A DNA stretch of 48,973 nt from Mesorhizobium sp. M1C.F.Ca.ET.210.01.1.1 (GTDB lineage Bacteria > Pseudomonadota > Alphaproteobacteria > Rhizobiales > Rhizobiaceae), in assembly GCF_004791585.1 (NCBI RefSeq), contig NZ_SRUU01000037.1, positions 1-48,973 on the forward strand, read 5' to 3'. A program made the translations under genes and the position numbers. Below the pieces are notes generated by a model. The model was not told the origin of the DNA. It saw nothing but the letters and a program-made list of their open reading frames with translations, and made no database searches. How positions within the stretch are numbered: the first letter of the stretch is position 1; each line of letters opens with the position of its first letter. This document shows positions 1-8,203 of the stretch, in pieces.

Positions 1-270
1 TCGATCGCTGTATCGCTGCTCGGATGGCGTGCGTGGTCGTGGCGCTGCCGTGGAGTATCTGTCCCATAGCTTATCCCTGAATGAAGGATCAGCTTGACTG
101 ATTCCCCCACACTCCGGGACTAGACACCTAGGGATTCCCAAGCGGCGGTGCAGAGGTCGCCGCCGTCGATTTGTCGCATGCCCGTCTGGAATTGCGACAA
201 CGCTATCTGACAATACCCGGCCGCCGGGACCGGCAATGGATGCCGCATACGCCGATTCAAGCTTGATCTT
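1..270. other. Window edge without a recognisable gene
   Basis: No gene can be supported here. Plus-strand frame 2 is open from the window edge to a TGA at about 94 and could be the last 30 codons of a truncated gene (it ends VEYLSHSLSLNEGSA), but I do not recognise it. Downstream are a perfect 8-bp inverted repeat, TTGTCGCA at 171-178 and TGCGACAA at 193-200, and a GC-rich hairpin at 216-228 (CCCGG-ccg-CCGGG). Their role is unknown; they lie beyond the terminator of the first porin gene. Confidence 0.4.
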
Positions 271-301
271 AAGAGAAAACCCGGCGGTTGCCCGCCGGGT
301 T
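271..301 (-). terminator. Rho-independent terminator of porin 1
   Basis: On the minus strand a perfect 10-bp stem (aacccggcgg at 278-287 pairing with ccgccgggtt at 292-301) with a 4-nt loop is followed by a T-rich run. It lies about 25 nt beyond the stop codon of the minus-strand porin gene, the expected place for its terminator. Confidence 0.85.
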
Positions 302-325
302 CCAATTTCGCCGGAGCGAAGTCTA

Positions 326-1486
326 CTAGAAGGAGCGCTGGAAGCGGAGGAGACCACCGACGGCGTTCTTCTTGGCGACGGCAGAGCTGTCGGTCCAGTT
401 GATGCCCTCGCCACCGTAGTGCGACCAGTCCACTTCGGCAGTGACCGTGAAGCCGGGAACGACATCGTAAGCAATGTTGGCCGCCAGGCCGACATTCTTT
501 TCGTCGTCGGTCGACGCCTGGATGTTGAACGAGGTCTTCTCGTTGAACTTGTAGGTGCCGCCGCCCCACACAGCCCAGTTGCCGCCCCACTGCTTGTAGA
601 AGCCGCGGCCATTGCCCGGGATAGCCCAGGTCGGATCCGACAGATTGTCGTCGGTGCCGTAACCGGCCATGATGAACAGCGAGATCGCGTCGTTGACATT
701 CACGTCCAAGCGAACCTTGCCCGCAACTTCTTCGTAGTTGCTGTCGTAGGCGATGACGCCGGTGATGGCGCCCCAGCCCTGGGTCCACTTCAAGCCGCCG
801 ACGACATGCGGAACGTAGCTGTCGATCGTGCCCTTGATGCCGGAGCCTTCTTCGAGCGAGAGAACCGCCGAGAAGCCGTTGCCGGCGTCGAAGTAGTACT
901 GGACGACGTTGGTGTCGAAATCGCCGTAGGGAACCAGCGTATCCTGGATGACGTTGCCGGCGTAGCCGATGAACGTATTGAAGGCCGATTCGTCCTTACC
1001 GACGCGAAGGCCACCGAGCTGGATCCAGGCGAAGTTCAACGAAACGCCCTTGCCGCCGGCCGGATTGCTATCGAAGCTGTCCGTCGAGTTGAAGAAGGCG
1101 TGCCGATTGTTATTGCCGAAGTTGAAACGGGTCTCGGTGTAGGTCTTCAAGGTGCCGAGTTCGGTTTCCTGGCCGGTCCAGGTCTTCAGCGTGAAGCGGG
1201 CGTTCTTGTAGAACGTATCTTGCACGTCACCATCTTCGTGGTCGACCGACTCAGCGCCGTCGAACGAGCCGACGTCACCCACGCCGATGTCGTAACGGAC
1301 ATAGCCGCCGATGCGCAGGCAGGTCTCGGTGCCGGGGATGTAGAAGTAGCCCGAGCCGTATACGTCGCAGATCTTGACGTATTCAGCCGGTTCCGGCTCG
1401 GCGACGGTCACCGCGTCGGCGGCGCGGGCGCCCGAAACTGCGATCAGGGCCGCAGCTGAGCCGAGAAGAAGGCTCTTGATGTTCAT
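326..1486 (-). CDS. Outer membrane porin (Omp2/RopA type), copy 1
   Basis: General diffusion porin of the rhizobial/Brucella Omp2-RopA family (Porin_2), a trimeric 16-stranded beta barrel in the outer membrane. The 386-residue protein has a Sec signal peptide (MNIKSLLLGSAAALIAVSGARA, cut near residue 22), the family N-terminal segment with two cysteines (KICDVYGSGYFYIPGTETC), alternating aromatic/polar strands, and the C-terminal phenylalanine (LRFQRSF) used by the BAM machinery. I start it at the ATG at 1486, 7 nt after a GGAGGT ribosome binding site; an in-frame upstream codon at 1504 would swallow that site. It diverges from a second porin at 2386, and the 5' ends of the two genes are almost identical over 220 bases. 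It is probably monocistronic, with its own terminator. Confidence 0.95.
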   Translation of the reverse strand: MNIKSLLLGSAAALIAVSGARAADAVTVAEPEPAEYVKICDVYGSGYFYIPGTETCLRIGGYVRYDIGVGDVGSFDGAESVDHEDGDVQDTFYKNARFTLKTWTGQETELGTLKTYTETRFNFGNNNRHAFFNSTDSFDSNPAGGKGVSLNFAWIQLGGLRVGKDESAFNTFIGYAGNVIQDTLVPYGDFDTNVVQYYFDAGNGFSAVLSLEEGSGIKGTIDSYVPHVVGGLKWTQGWGAITGVIAYDSNYEEVAGKVRLDVNVNDAISLFIMAGYGTDDNLSDPTWAIPGNGRGFYKQWGGNWAVWGGGTYKFNEKTSFNIQASTDDEKNVGLAANIAYDVVPGFTVTAEVDWSHYGGEGINWTDSSAVAKKNAVGGLLRFQRSF

Positions 1487-1503
1487 TTTCTGACCTCCAG
1501 TCA
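1283..1503. repeat. Inverted repeat, left arm (porin 1 5' end)
   Basis: Read on the minus strand, this 221-nt segment (ribosome binding site plus the first 204 coding bases of porin 1) matches 2369-2589 on the plus strand with only two mismatches that I can find (gtAtac/gtGtac and tatGtcc/tatAtcc). The arms enclose an 865-nt centre holding tRNA-Ser. Identity at silent positions implies recent duplication or gene conversion. Confidence 0.9.
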
Positions 1504-1936
1504 AAAGTTAAAAAACGGGTCTGGGTATTTTTTGCTGAAGGACAGCGTTCCCTGCCCCATCCCCACTTACCGAAAAAGATGCGCACCGCGCCGCTCCTTC
1601 GAACCAGACCTTTACCCAGGCGGCGGCGCCGTTCAACCACGATCGCATCGGCTGGAGCCCTAGCCGGACGCTATCCCTGGACGTTGTTGCACAAATGACA
1701 CGATTTGGCCTCACTCCGAAAGTTCTCATTAACCATTAAGGGCTGCGTGGCCGTGAATCCGGCCGAATCCGGCGACGGCGGGACAGAAATGCGGCGCAGT
1801 GGCGAGTCGGCGGCCCCAGTTGCCGCCGCAGAATCGCCTCATGCGGCGCTCGGCCGGGCTGATCCGCTGTTTTTTCAGCGATTATGCCGCCGGCTTGTTG
1901 ATTGTGCCGACGCTTTTCTTTATCCAGCGGCGCGAC
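1504..1936. other. Intergenic region: porin 1 upstream and tRNA-Ser upstream
   Basis: I see no gene in these 433 bases. The left part must contain the leader and promoter of porin 1 (minus strand), but I cannot point to convincing -35/-10 boxes. A short hairpin with a T6 loop (CGCTG at 1865-1869, CAGCG at 1876-1880) lies 57 nt before the tRNA-Ser gene. Long open frames here are GC-driven and have no recognisable product. Confidence 0.5.
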
Positions 1937-2027
1937 GGAGAGGTGGCCGAGTGGTCGAAGGCGCTCCCCTGCTAAGGGAGTAGAGGTCAAAAGCTTCTCG
2001 TGGGTTCGAATCCCATCCTCTCCGCCA
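1937..2027 (+). tRNA. tRNA-Ser (anticodon GCU)
   Basis: Acceptor arms GGAGAGG (1937-1943) and CCTCTCC (2017-2023) pair perfectly, followed by discriminator G and an encoded CCA. The anticodon arm is CTCCC-CTGCTAA-GGGAG (1964-1980), anticodon GCT, reading AGC/AGU serine codons. A long variable arm, typical of class II tRNA-Ser, and the TψC sequence GGGTTCGAATCCC are visible. The gene sits between the two diverging porin genes, inside the spacer of their inverted repeat. The tyrosine recombinase gene lies 1.7 kb downstream, but I found no second copy of the tRNA 3' end in the window. Confidence 0.97.
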
Positions 2028-2033
2028 CCCTAC

Positions 2034-2054
2034 GCCCTGCGGGCTTCGGGTTTT
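2034..2054 (+). terminator. Probable terminator of tRNA-Ser
   Basis: GCCC (2034-2037) and GGGC (2041-2044) form a short hairpin, followed by TTCGGGTTTT, immediately after the tRNA 3' end. The stem is only 4 bp, so the call is moderate. Confidence 0.5.
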
Positions 2055-2368
2055 CTGCAGCTCCATAGCGGCGATGTCTATGTCGGATCGACAAACGGTC
2101 TTTGACGCCGTTTCGAATCGCATCAATCAGGACAGGTGACTTCGACCAAGGCTTATTTGCCTGTCACCTTGAAGGCCTACATCGGGGTCGAAACCGAAGG
2201 CCAACGCGCGCCAACTCGAGCAATATTTCAAGACCGGATCCGGCAAGGCCTTTGCCAACAAGCGTTTTCTGCGAACGAGGCCTTGCTGATCGGTTATGCT
2301 TTATCCGTTTGAAACTAAAAGGAAAACGGCTCGATAAGTTGCTTTTCCTCGACCTCCATCCCCGATTC
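2055..2368. other. Porin 2 upstream region with a folded segment
   Basis: No recognised gene. A composite hairpin lies at 2134-2169: outer arms AGGTGAC/GTCACCT and inner arms AGGC/GCCT around a TTATTT loop, with an 8-nt bulge on the 5' side. A 58-codon frame beginning GTG at 2136 and ending TGA at 2312 overlaps it; it has no good ribosome binding site and no homology I recognise, so I do not call it a gene. The rest should hold the promoter and long leader of porin 2. Confidence 0.45.
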
Positions 2369-2589
2369 TGACTGGAGGTCAGAAAATGAACATCAAGAGC
2401 CTTCTTCTCGGCTCAGCTGCGGCCCTGATCGCAGTTTCGGGCGCCCGCGCCGCCGACGCGGTGACCGTCGCCGAGCCGGAACCGGCTGAATACGTCAAGA
2501 TCTGCGACGTGTACGGCTCGGGCTACTTCTACATCCCCGGCACCGAGACCTGCCTGCGCATCGGCGGCTATATCCGTTACGACATCGGC
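2369..2589. repeat. Inverted repeat, right arm (porin 2 5' end)
   Basis: Plus-strand partner of 1283-1503, 219 of 221 positions identical by eye. It covers the ribosome binding site (ACTGGAGGTCAGAAA) and the first 204 coding bases of porin 2. Beyond this point the two genes diverge but regain near-identity in patches, which is a mosaic pattern. Confidence 0.9.
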
Positions 2590-3456
2590 TTCGGCGACAT
2601 TGCCGGCCACCAGGATGTGCCCGACCGCATGGGCGACGGCACCCACGACACTTATCATAAGCTGGCTCGCTTCACGCTGAAGACCTGGACCGGCCAGGAA
2701 ACCGAGCTCGGCACGTTGAGGACCTATACCGAGAACCGCTTCAACTTCAGGGATGGTTGGGATGAAGAGGATTCCGGCAGCCAATGGTCGCTGAATTTCG
2801 CCTGGATCCAGCTCGGTGGGTTCCGCGTCGGTAAGGACGAAACGGCGTGGGATACGTTCAGCGGCTATGCCGGCAGTGTCATCGAGGATTCGCTGGTCGG
2901 CTACGGTGGCGATTTCGACACCAACCTCATCCAGTACACCTTCGACGCCGGCAACGGCTTCTCGGCCGTGGTCTCGCTGGAAGACGGCGACGGCGCCAAC
3001 ACGATCGACAGCTATATTCCGCACATGGTCGGCGGCGTGAAGTACACGCAGGGCTGGGGTGGGGTCAGCGGTACCGTCGCATATGACAGCAATTACGAAG
3101 AGTGGGCCGGCAAAGTTCGTCTCGACGTGAACGCCACCGATGCGATCTCGCTGTGGGCCATGGCGACCTACGGCACGGAGAAGAACGTCGTCCACAACTT
3201 CTTCAAGAACTGGGAGGGCAACTGGGCCGTCTATGGCGGTGGCACCTACAAGTTCAACGAGAAGACCTCGTTCAACGCGCAGCTTTCCTATGATGAAGGT
3301 AAGACCTTCGGCCTGGCCGCCAACGTCGCATACGACATCGTGCCCGGCTTCACGATCACGGGCGAGGTTGATTATGTCAACCAGGGCTCGAGCGACTACC
3401 ACCCCGTCAGCGATGACTTCTGGGGTGCCCACCTCCGCTTCCAGCGCTCGTTCTAA
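2386..3456 (+). CDS. Outer membrane porin (Omp2/RopA type), copy 2
   Basis: Paralogue of the minus-strand porin, 356 residues against 386. Signal peptide, two-cysteine N-terminal segment and terminal LRFQRSF are the same; the loop regions differ in length and sequence (for example after RYDIGFGD and between residues 120 and 135), which would alter the pore mouth and surface epitopes. Blocks encoding LKTWTGQETELGT and GGTYKFNEKTSFN are almost unchanged between the copies, so conversion between them is likely. Start at ATG 2386, 7 nt after GGAGGT. A strong terminator follows. Function: passive diffusion of small hydrophilic solutes across the outer membrane. Such pairs in Brucella (omp2a/omp2b) are also divergent and recombine. 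Confidence 0.95.
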   Translation: MNIKSLLLGSAAALIAVSGARAADAVTVAEPEPAEYVKICDVYGSGYFYIPGTETCLRIGGYIRYDIGFGDIAGHQDVPDRMGDGTHDTYHKLARFTLKTWTGQETELGTLRTYTENRFNFRDGWDEEDSGSQWSLNFAWIQLGGFRVGKDETAWDTFSGYAGSVIEDSLVGYGGDFDTNLIQYTFDAGNGFSAVVSLEDGDGANTIDSYIPHMVGGVKYTQGWGGVSGTVAYDSNYEEWAGKVRLDVNATDAISLWAMATYGTEKNVVHNFFKNWEGNWAVYGGGTYKFNEKTSFNAQLSYDEGKTFGLAANVAYDIVPGFTITGEVDYVNQGSSDYHPVSDDFWGAHLRFQRSF

Positions 3457-3482
3457 GGGCTGGAACTACACAGGTGAAATCC

Positions 3483-3514
3483 AGCCCGGGCGCATCAACG
3501 TCCGGGCTGTTTTG
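3483..3514 (+). terminator. Rho-independent terminator of porin 2
   Basis: AGCCCGGG (3483-3490) pairs with TCCGGGCT (3501-3508), followed by GTTTTGT, starting 26 nt after the porin stop codon. Confidence 0.8.
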
Positions 3515-3593
3515 TCTTCGTGACTGGGCAAGGGCGAGCCAAAAAAGGAAAAGGGGGGTACTGGTAGCTGAAGTCTGCGGACGGTTTCGTGGG

Positions 3594-3631
3594 ATCCGCC
3601 AATGGCGGATGAAGCCGATTTGTCAGACAAA
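3594..3631. promoter_or_regulatory. Two palindromes upstream of the recombinase gene
   Basis: ATCCGCC-aat-GGCGGAT (3594-3610) and TTTGTC-a-GACAAA (3619-3631) are perfect palindromes 70-105 nt before the recombinase start. They could be regulator or recombinase-arm sites. No function is proven. Confidence 0.4.
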
Positions 3632-3698
3632 AAACTCTTGAAAGGACGCTTCCGAGCGGCTAGGGCTTGCCTATCCACTCGGGGGACGTGGTCAATAA

Positions 3699-4772
3699 AT
3701 GACAAACGAAGCGATTCAAGGGGGTGAGCCCTCTGGTCTTTTTGCGGTTTTTTCTTCTCAGAACTCGAAGTTTAGGTACACATATAACAAGATAAGAGAA
3801 GTAAAGTCGCACAGGCTCAGTGAGCTCTTTGCAGCATACCGGGACATACTTTGGGATGATGGGCGGCATAAATACAATGTAAGCTCTTTCATCGGTGAAA
3901 TAGACGAGATCCTTCTGGGAGAGCGTTTCAGCACCTTTGACCAGAATACCCTGGACAATCTGATCGGTACCTTGCGCCAGCGCGGGAACAGCAACGCAAC
4001 CATCAATCGCAAGATGGCTGCTCTCAGCAAATTGCTGCGTAAGGCTCACAAGATGGGGGATATCCACAGCCTGCCGGAGTTCCGCCGCCAGAAGGAGCGG
4101 GCGGGGCGGATTCGTTTCCTCGAGAGGGACGAAGAGGCGAGGCTGTTCGCCGCCATCAGGAGCCGCAGCGAGGATGCTTACAGGCTTTCCGTCTTCCTGG
4201 TCGACGCCGGCTGCCGTCTCGGCGAGGCGCTCGGCCTGATCTGGAACGACATCCAGGAGCATCGCGTCAGCTTCTGGATCACCAAGTCCGGCCGCAGCCG
4301 CACCATTCCGATGACCGAACGGGCCAAGGAAATGATCAAGCTGCCGCCGACCACCGAAGGCCGCCGGCCAAAGGGGCCATTTGCCATGCTGACCCAGGCG
4401 CAGTATCGCGCCATCTGGAACGAGGCGAAGACCGAGGTCGGTCTCGGCGCCGACGAGCAGGTGGTGCCGCACATCCTGCGCCACACCTGCGCCTCTCGCC
4501 TCGTCCAGGGCGGCATCGACATCAGGCGTGTCCAGATGTGGCTCGGCCACCAGACGCTGTCGATGACCATGCGCTACGCGCATCTGGCCACCAACGACCT
4601 GGATGGCTGCGTCGTCGTGCTCGAGAAGCCGCGCGCCGATGGGGCGCCGCGCCCGGCGGAGAATTCCGTCTTTGCCTCTCCGTTGACCACGCCGTCGCCC
4701 GCCAAAGCCGCCCGTAAAGAGGGCCGATCGGAGCCGGCAAAGGCACGCCGCGAGAGCTCGAAGGGGAAATAG
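3699..4772 (+). CDS. Tyrosine recombinase / phage-type integrase
   Basis: Site-specific DNA recombinase of the tyrosine (lambda integrase/XerD) family. All catalytic positions are present: Arg173 (GCRLGEAL), Lys196 (TKSGRSRT), His258-x-x-Arg261 (HILRHTCASRL), His284 (LGHQTLSMT) and nucleophile Tyr293 (RYAH). Residues 33-115 form a core-binding (SAM-like) domain; the C-terminal 50 residues are a low-complexity basic tail (AKAARKEGRSEPAKARRESSKGK). The 5' third of the gene (3700-3960) is clearly richer in A+T than the rest and than the neighbours, suggesting foreign or chimeric origin. No excisionase, phage genes or att repeats are visible nearby, so its mobile element is either lost or it is an orphan. 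Start at ATG 3699 is reasonable, though its ribosome binding site is weak. Confidence 0.92.
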   Translation: MTNEAIQGGEPSGLFAVFSSQNSKFRYTYNKIREVKSHRLSELFAAYRDILWDDGRHKYNVSSFIGEIDEILLGERFSTFDQNTLDNLIGTLRQRGNSNATINRKMAALSKLLRKAHKMGDIHSLPEFRRQKERAGRIRFLERDEEARLFAAIRSRSEDAYRLSVFLVDAGCRLGEALGLIWNDIQEHRVSFWITKSGRSRTIPMTERAKEMIKLPPTTEGRRPKGPFAMLTQAQYRAIWNEAKTEVGLGADEQVVPHILRHTCASRLVQGGIDIRRVQMWLGHQTLSMTMRYAHLATNDLDGCVVVLEKPRADGAPRPAENSVFASPLTTPSPAKAARKEGRSEPAKARRESSKGK

Positions 4773-4853
4773 GCGCACGCCAAGCCCGGTTCGCAAAGCG
4801 CGAATCTATACTGTCTTGATTGGCCCGGGACCTGCTTAGTCCCAGGCATTGCT

Positions 4854-5768
4854 TTAAGACGACTTGCCCTCCGCCCTATCGAGAAATGACGCGATCTGTT
4901 GCGGCAGGATGCCGGTTTCCAGGAAGGGCGCGTGTCCCTGGCCTTCGATCGTGATAGCCTCCATGCCGGGGTGCCGGCTTTTCATCTCGTCAAGCGTCGT
5001 TGCGGACAGCAGCTTCGAATTGCCGCCGCGAATGGTGACCATCGGCACCGCAGCAAGCGCGTCGAACTGCGGCCACAGATCCGGCAGCGGCTTGCTCAAG
5101 TCGGCGCCGGCCAGCGTGTCGATCAGCGTGGGATCGAAATCGGGTACGAAGCCGGCACCCGTCTCGCGACAGATCGCGCCCACCATGCGCGCCCAGTCGG
5201 TGTCTGTGAGCACCGGAAAGTCAGCGCCATGCACATGGCGCTGGGCCGCAACCGCCTCGCCAAATGTCTTCGGCTTCGGCGACCGGTCGAGGTAGGAACG
5301 GATATGAGCCAGGCCCTTTGCCTCGATCACCGGGCCGATGTCGTTGAGAACGATGGCCTTAAGCACCGCCGGCTTGAGTGCACCGAGCACGTGGATGATC
5401 AGTCCGCCGCGCGAGGTGCCGATGAAGGCAGCCTCTGCGATGCCCAGTTCCGCCAAGCCGGCGAGCACGTCGCCGGCCTCGACGCCGACATTGTAGTGGC
5501 TGATGTCAGGATCATAGTCTGATTGGCCACGGCCGCGATAATCGAAGGCGATGACTCTGCGCGGTCCCCGAGCCTTGCTGGAAAGATGGAGCGCGAGCTC
5601 GTGGAAGTCGCGCGCATTGCGCGTGAGGCCGGGCAGGCAGACGACGGGCCAATGGCTGGAATTGGCCTCGCCATAGATCCGGGCATGAAGTTTCAGACCA
5701 TCGGGCGCGGCGTAGAAGAAGTCGGAGAAGCCTTGGTCGTTTGGCATGCGGAGTCGATTCCTCGCCAT
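4854..5768 (-). CDS. Alpha/beta hydrolase
   Basis: Cytoplasmic alpha/beta-fold hydrolase of about 304 residues. The nucleophile elbow is GTSRGG, the oxyanion region is CLPGLTRN after a hydrophobic strand, a DFDP/NDIGP segment can supply the acid, and the catalytic histidine sits in EGQGHAPFL near the C-terminus. The N-terminal APDGLKLHARIYG is typical of the lactonase/haloperoxidase-like branch. Substrate unknown. Start is uncertain: ATG at 5768 or 5747 are both possible, and a GTG at 5804 is less likely. It is followed on the same strand by nothing, and it lies 137 nt downstream of the lytic transglycosylase gene on that strand, so the two could be co-transcribed. Confidence 0.85.
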   Translation of the reverse strand: MARNRLRMPNDQGFSDFFYAAPDGLKLHARIYGEANSSHWPVVCLPGLTRNARDFHELALHLSSKARGPRRVIAFDYRGRGQSDYDPDISHYNVGVEAGDVLAGLAELGIAEAAFIGTSRGGLIIHVLGALKPAVLKAIVLNDIGPVIEAKGLAHIRSYLDRSPKPKTFGEAVAAQRHVHGADFPVLTDTDWARMVGAICRETGAGFVPDFDPTLIDTLAGADLSKPLPDLWPQFDALAAVPMVTIRGGNSKLLSATTLDEMKSRHPGMEAITIEGQGHAPFLETGILPQQIASFLDRAEGKSS

Positions 5769-5904
5769 CGTCGGATCGTCTGCGAGTGCTACAGGCGAGG
5801 GCACGGGCGGTCAAATCTCAGGCGTGGAAGGTTGGGAATCTCGGAGATTTCGGCGGGACACAGGGGGTGAAGGAACGCCAGCCTTTGTGACGATGGTACT
5901 GTCC

Positions 5905-7947
5905 TCAACTCCGCCCGTTCACCAGATCTCCGATGATGTCGTATTTACCGGAAATGCGCATCTTGTAGACTTCGTAATTCTCCATGACGCGCTGCACGTA
6001 ACTTCTTGTTTCCGTGTAGGGAATCCTCTCGATCCAGTCGACAACGGCGTCCACGTCCTTGCCGCGCGGGTCGCCGTATTTGGCCACCCACTGGGCGGCG
6101 CGATTGGGGCCGGCATTGTAGCCGGCGAAGGTCAGCACATAGGAGCCGTTGAAGCGGTCGAGCTGCTCTCCGAGGAAGGCCGAACCAAGTGTGGCATTAT
6201 AGCCCGCGTCGGTTGTCAGCCGCGTCTGCGAGAAGGTCATGCCGGCTTTCTTCGCCAGTTGCCTGGCGGTGCCCGGCATTAGTTGCAAAAGGCCGCGCGC
6301 GCCGGCGCTGGAAATCGCCCCGACATTGAACTCGCTCTCCTGGCGGGCAATGGCATAGGCTAGCGCCTTGCCGGAGCCGGAGATGTTGGCCGAATCGGGG
6401 ATGACGCCCAGCGGGTGCGACAGCGCGCCGACATCGATGCCGCGCTGGGCGGCGATCTTGCCGACTTTCAGCGCCATGAAATGGTTGCCCTGCTTTTCGG
6501 CAAGAACGGCAAGCAGGGCGAGCTCGCCCGGGCTGGTCAACTGCCCCGCCAGGTCGCGGTAGAGCGTTTCGGCATAGCGGTCGTAGCCCGCTTCCTGCAG
6601 CCGCTTGATCGCGCTCACCGCCTCGCGGCCTTCAAAACTCTGGCGGTCGGCCGCGCTCGGTTTCGGATAGACGATGTTCAGGATCCTCAAGCCCACGCGC
6701 TCGCCGGCGAGCTGGCCATAAAAGGTCGTGCCATAGGCCGCGGCGCGGGTGAAGTAGTCCTTCGCATTGCCTGGACCGCCGACTTCCGCGGCGCGGCCGA
6801 GCCAGTAATAGGCGCGCGACAGCAACACCGGCCCTTGCGCCAGGTCGGCGATGCGCGAGAAATGCGCGGCCGCGGTCGCCGGATCGTTCAGACCGCGCAG
6901 CGCATACCAGCCGGCATGGAACTCGGCCTCGGCTGCGCTGGCCGGACTTTCGGCAGCATGCAAGGAAACGATTCTGTAGGCCGCCTTCATGTCGCCCTGG
7001 TCGACCAGCTCGCGCGAAAGAACGCGACGCTCCACCCACCATGCGTCAGGATCGACCAGAGCGTCGCGATCGGTAGGCGCCTTCATCACGACGGCCGCGG
7101 CATCGGCAAACTTCTGCTGCTTGCGCAGATATTCGGCCTCGGCCAAGAAATAGCCGGCCGACCGCTGGGCCGCGGGCACCGCCTTGAGCAGCTTGGCCGC
7201 GTTCTTGTCGCCCCTGTCGGCAGCGGCCCAGGCATCCGCCAGTTGCTGCGCCTCGGCAAAGCCGGCGACGCGCAGTGCCGAGTCCGGCCTGCCGGCATAG
7301 AACATGCGCTCCATGCGGTAGCGATGGTCGGCCGCCGGGATCAGCGAGCCGAATTCCTTGATGAAGGCGCCCTCGTCCTTCGCCTCCAGCTTCTCGGTGC
7401 GCCAGAAGGGCACCAGCACGGCGCGCGCCGCCGCGACGTTGCCCAGTGCCACTTGTGAGCGGGCAAGGATCATCACGCCCTCCGGCGTCAGCGGCTGGCT
7501 GCGGCCGAAGGCCTGCACCACCACTTGCGCCGGCGGGTTCTCGCGATATAGCGCGCGCTCGCTGTTCTTGCGCAGCGCGATCGTGCCCGGCCATCCAGGC
7601 AGCATTTTTGCCGCGTCGGCAATCTCGCCGCTCGGCACCTTGTCGCCGCCATAGAGCGCGATCGCCCAGGCGAGGATATGCCGGTCGAGCGATGTTGCGG
7701 GCAATGAGTCGCGTGCATTGCGCGCGCTGGCGATGTCGTTGTCGGCGAGCGCATCGAGGCCGCTCTTCAACGGGGCTATGTCGGCCGGGGGTGGGGAAGG
7801 CTGTGCCTGGCCGGGAGCCTGGGGCGTTGCAGGCGCCGGGATCGCCGCCGTCGCGCGCGCTTCAACGCCGCCGCCGATTGCCATCCCCGGCATCAGCGCG
7901 ACAACCGCGCTGAAAAGCGCGAAGAGATGAGGCCGCCCCGTCGGCAT
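5905..7947 (-). CDS. slt: Soluble lytic murein transglycosylase
   Basis: Periplasmic peptidoglycan lytic transglycosylase, 680 residues, like Slt70. An N-terminal signal segment (about 1-24) and a Pro/Ala-rich linker (32-55) precede a long alpha-helical superhelical region (about 60-500, TPR-like), then the SLT catalytic domain. Catalytic Glu537 lies in ARQESEF, followed by GLLQLMPGTA (552-561) and AGYNAGP (608-614), the three hallmark motifs. The enzyme cleaves the MurNAc-GlcNAc bond to give 1,6-anhydro-muropeptides during wall turnover. Start at ATG 7947 gives a plausible signal peptide. It diverges from dapA, a gene order common in Hyphomicrobiales. Confidence 0.95.
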   Translation of the reverse strand: MPTGRPHLFALFSAVVALMPGMAIGGGVEARATAAIPAPATPQAPGQAQPSPPPADIAPLKSGLDALADNDIASARNARDSLPATSLDRHILAWAIALYGGDKVPSGEIADAAKMLPGWPGTIALRKNSERALYRENPPAQVVVQAFGRSQPLTPEGVMILARSQVALGNVAAARAVLVPFWRTEKLEAKDEGAFIKEFGSLIPAADHRYRMERMFYAGRPDSALRVAGFAEAQQLADAWAAADRGDKNAAKLLKAVPAAQRSAGYFLAEAEYLRKQQKFADAAAVVMKAPTDRDALVDPDAWWVERRVLSRELVDQGDMKAAYRIVSLHAAESPASAAEAEFHAGWYALRGLNDPATAAAHFSRIADLAQGPVLLSRAYYWLGRAAEVGGPGNAKDYFTRAAAYGTTFYGQLAGERVGLRILNIVYPKPSAADRQSFEGREAVSAIKRLQEAGYDRYAETLYRDLAGQLTSPGELALLAVLAEKQGNHFMALKVGKIAAQRGIDVGALSHPLGVIPDSANISGSGKALAYAIARQESEFNVGAISSAGARGLLQLMPGTARQLAKKAGMTFSQTRLTTDAGYNATLGSAFLGEQLDRFNGSYVLTFAGYNAGPNRAAQWVAKYGDPRGKDVDAVVDWIERIPYTETRSYVQRVMENYEVYKMRISGKYDIIGDLVNGRS

Positions 7948-8203
7948 TGTTCCACCCTAGCACATTGTCAGCAGGCAGTGACCCTGAGGCCGGTCCGGAG
8001 CCTAAACTTCGGTCGTGAAAGGCTCGTGAACAAAGGTTATTGAGGCCGTTCGAATTGCGCATGCTGGCTCTATGGCGATGCTTGCCGCTTAACCGTGTCG
8101 AGACTATGGTGCGCGGCTTCGCTTTCGGTTAGAAGGCGCGCAAGTATACCGATCGGCGAACCTGAAGAGTTCCCCGACCAAGTCCCGAAGGAGTTTGGAC
8201 AAT
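7948..8203. other. Divergent promoter region, slt / dapA
   Basis: 256 bases between the start codons of slt (minus) and dapA (plus). It must carry both promoters. A clear ribosome binding site for dapA (AAGGAG, 8188-8193) is visible; I could not assign -35/-10 elements with confidence. Confidence 0.5.

Noticed and set aside
236..1459. Long open frame (over 400 codons) antisense to porin 1, and a similar one antisense to porin 2 (2413-3432)
   Set aside because: GC-rich coding DNA often leaves antisense frames open. The porins have clear families, signal peptides and ribosome binding sites; the antisense products have none.
1937..4772. tRNA-Ser as attachment site for the recombinase gene
   Set aside because: I found no second copy of the tRNA 3' end; the nearest resemblance (CCTCTCCGC near 9093) is only about 9 bases.
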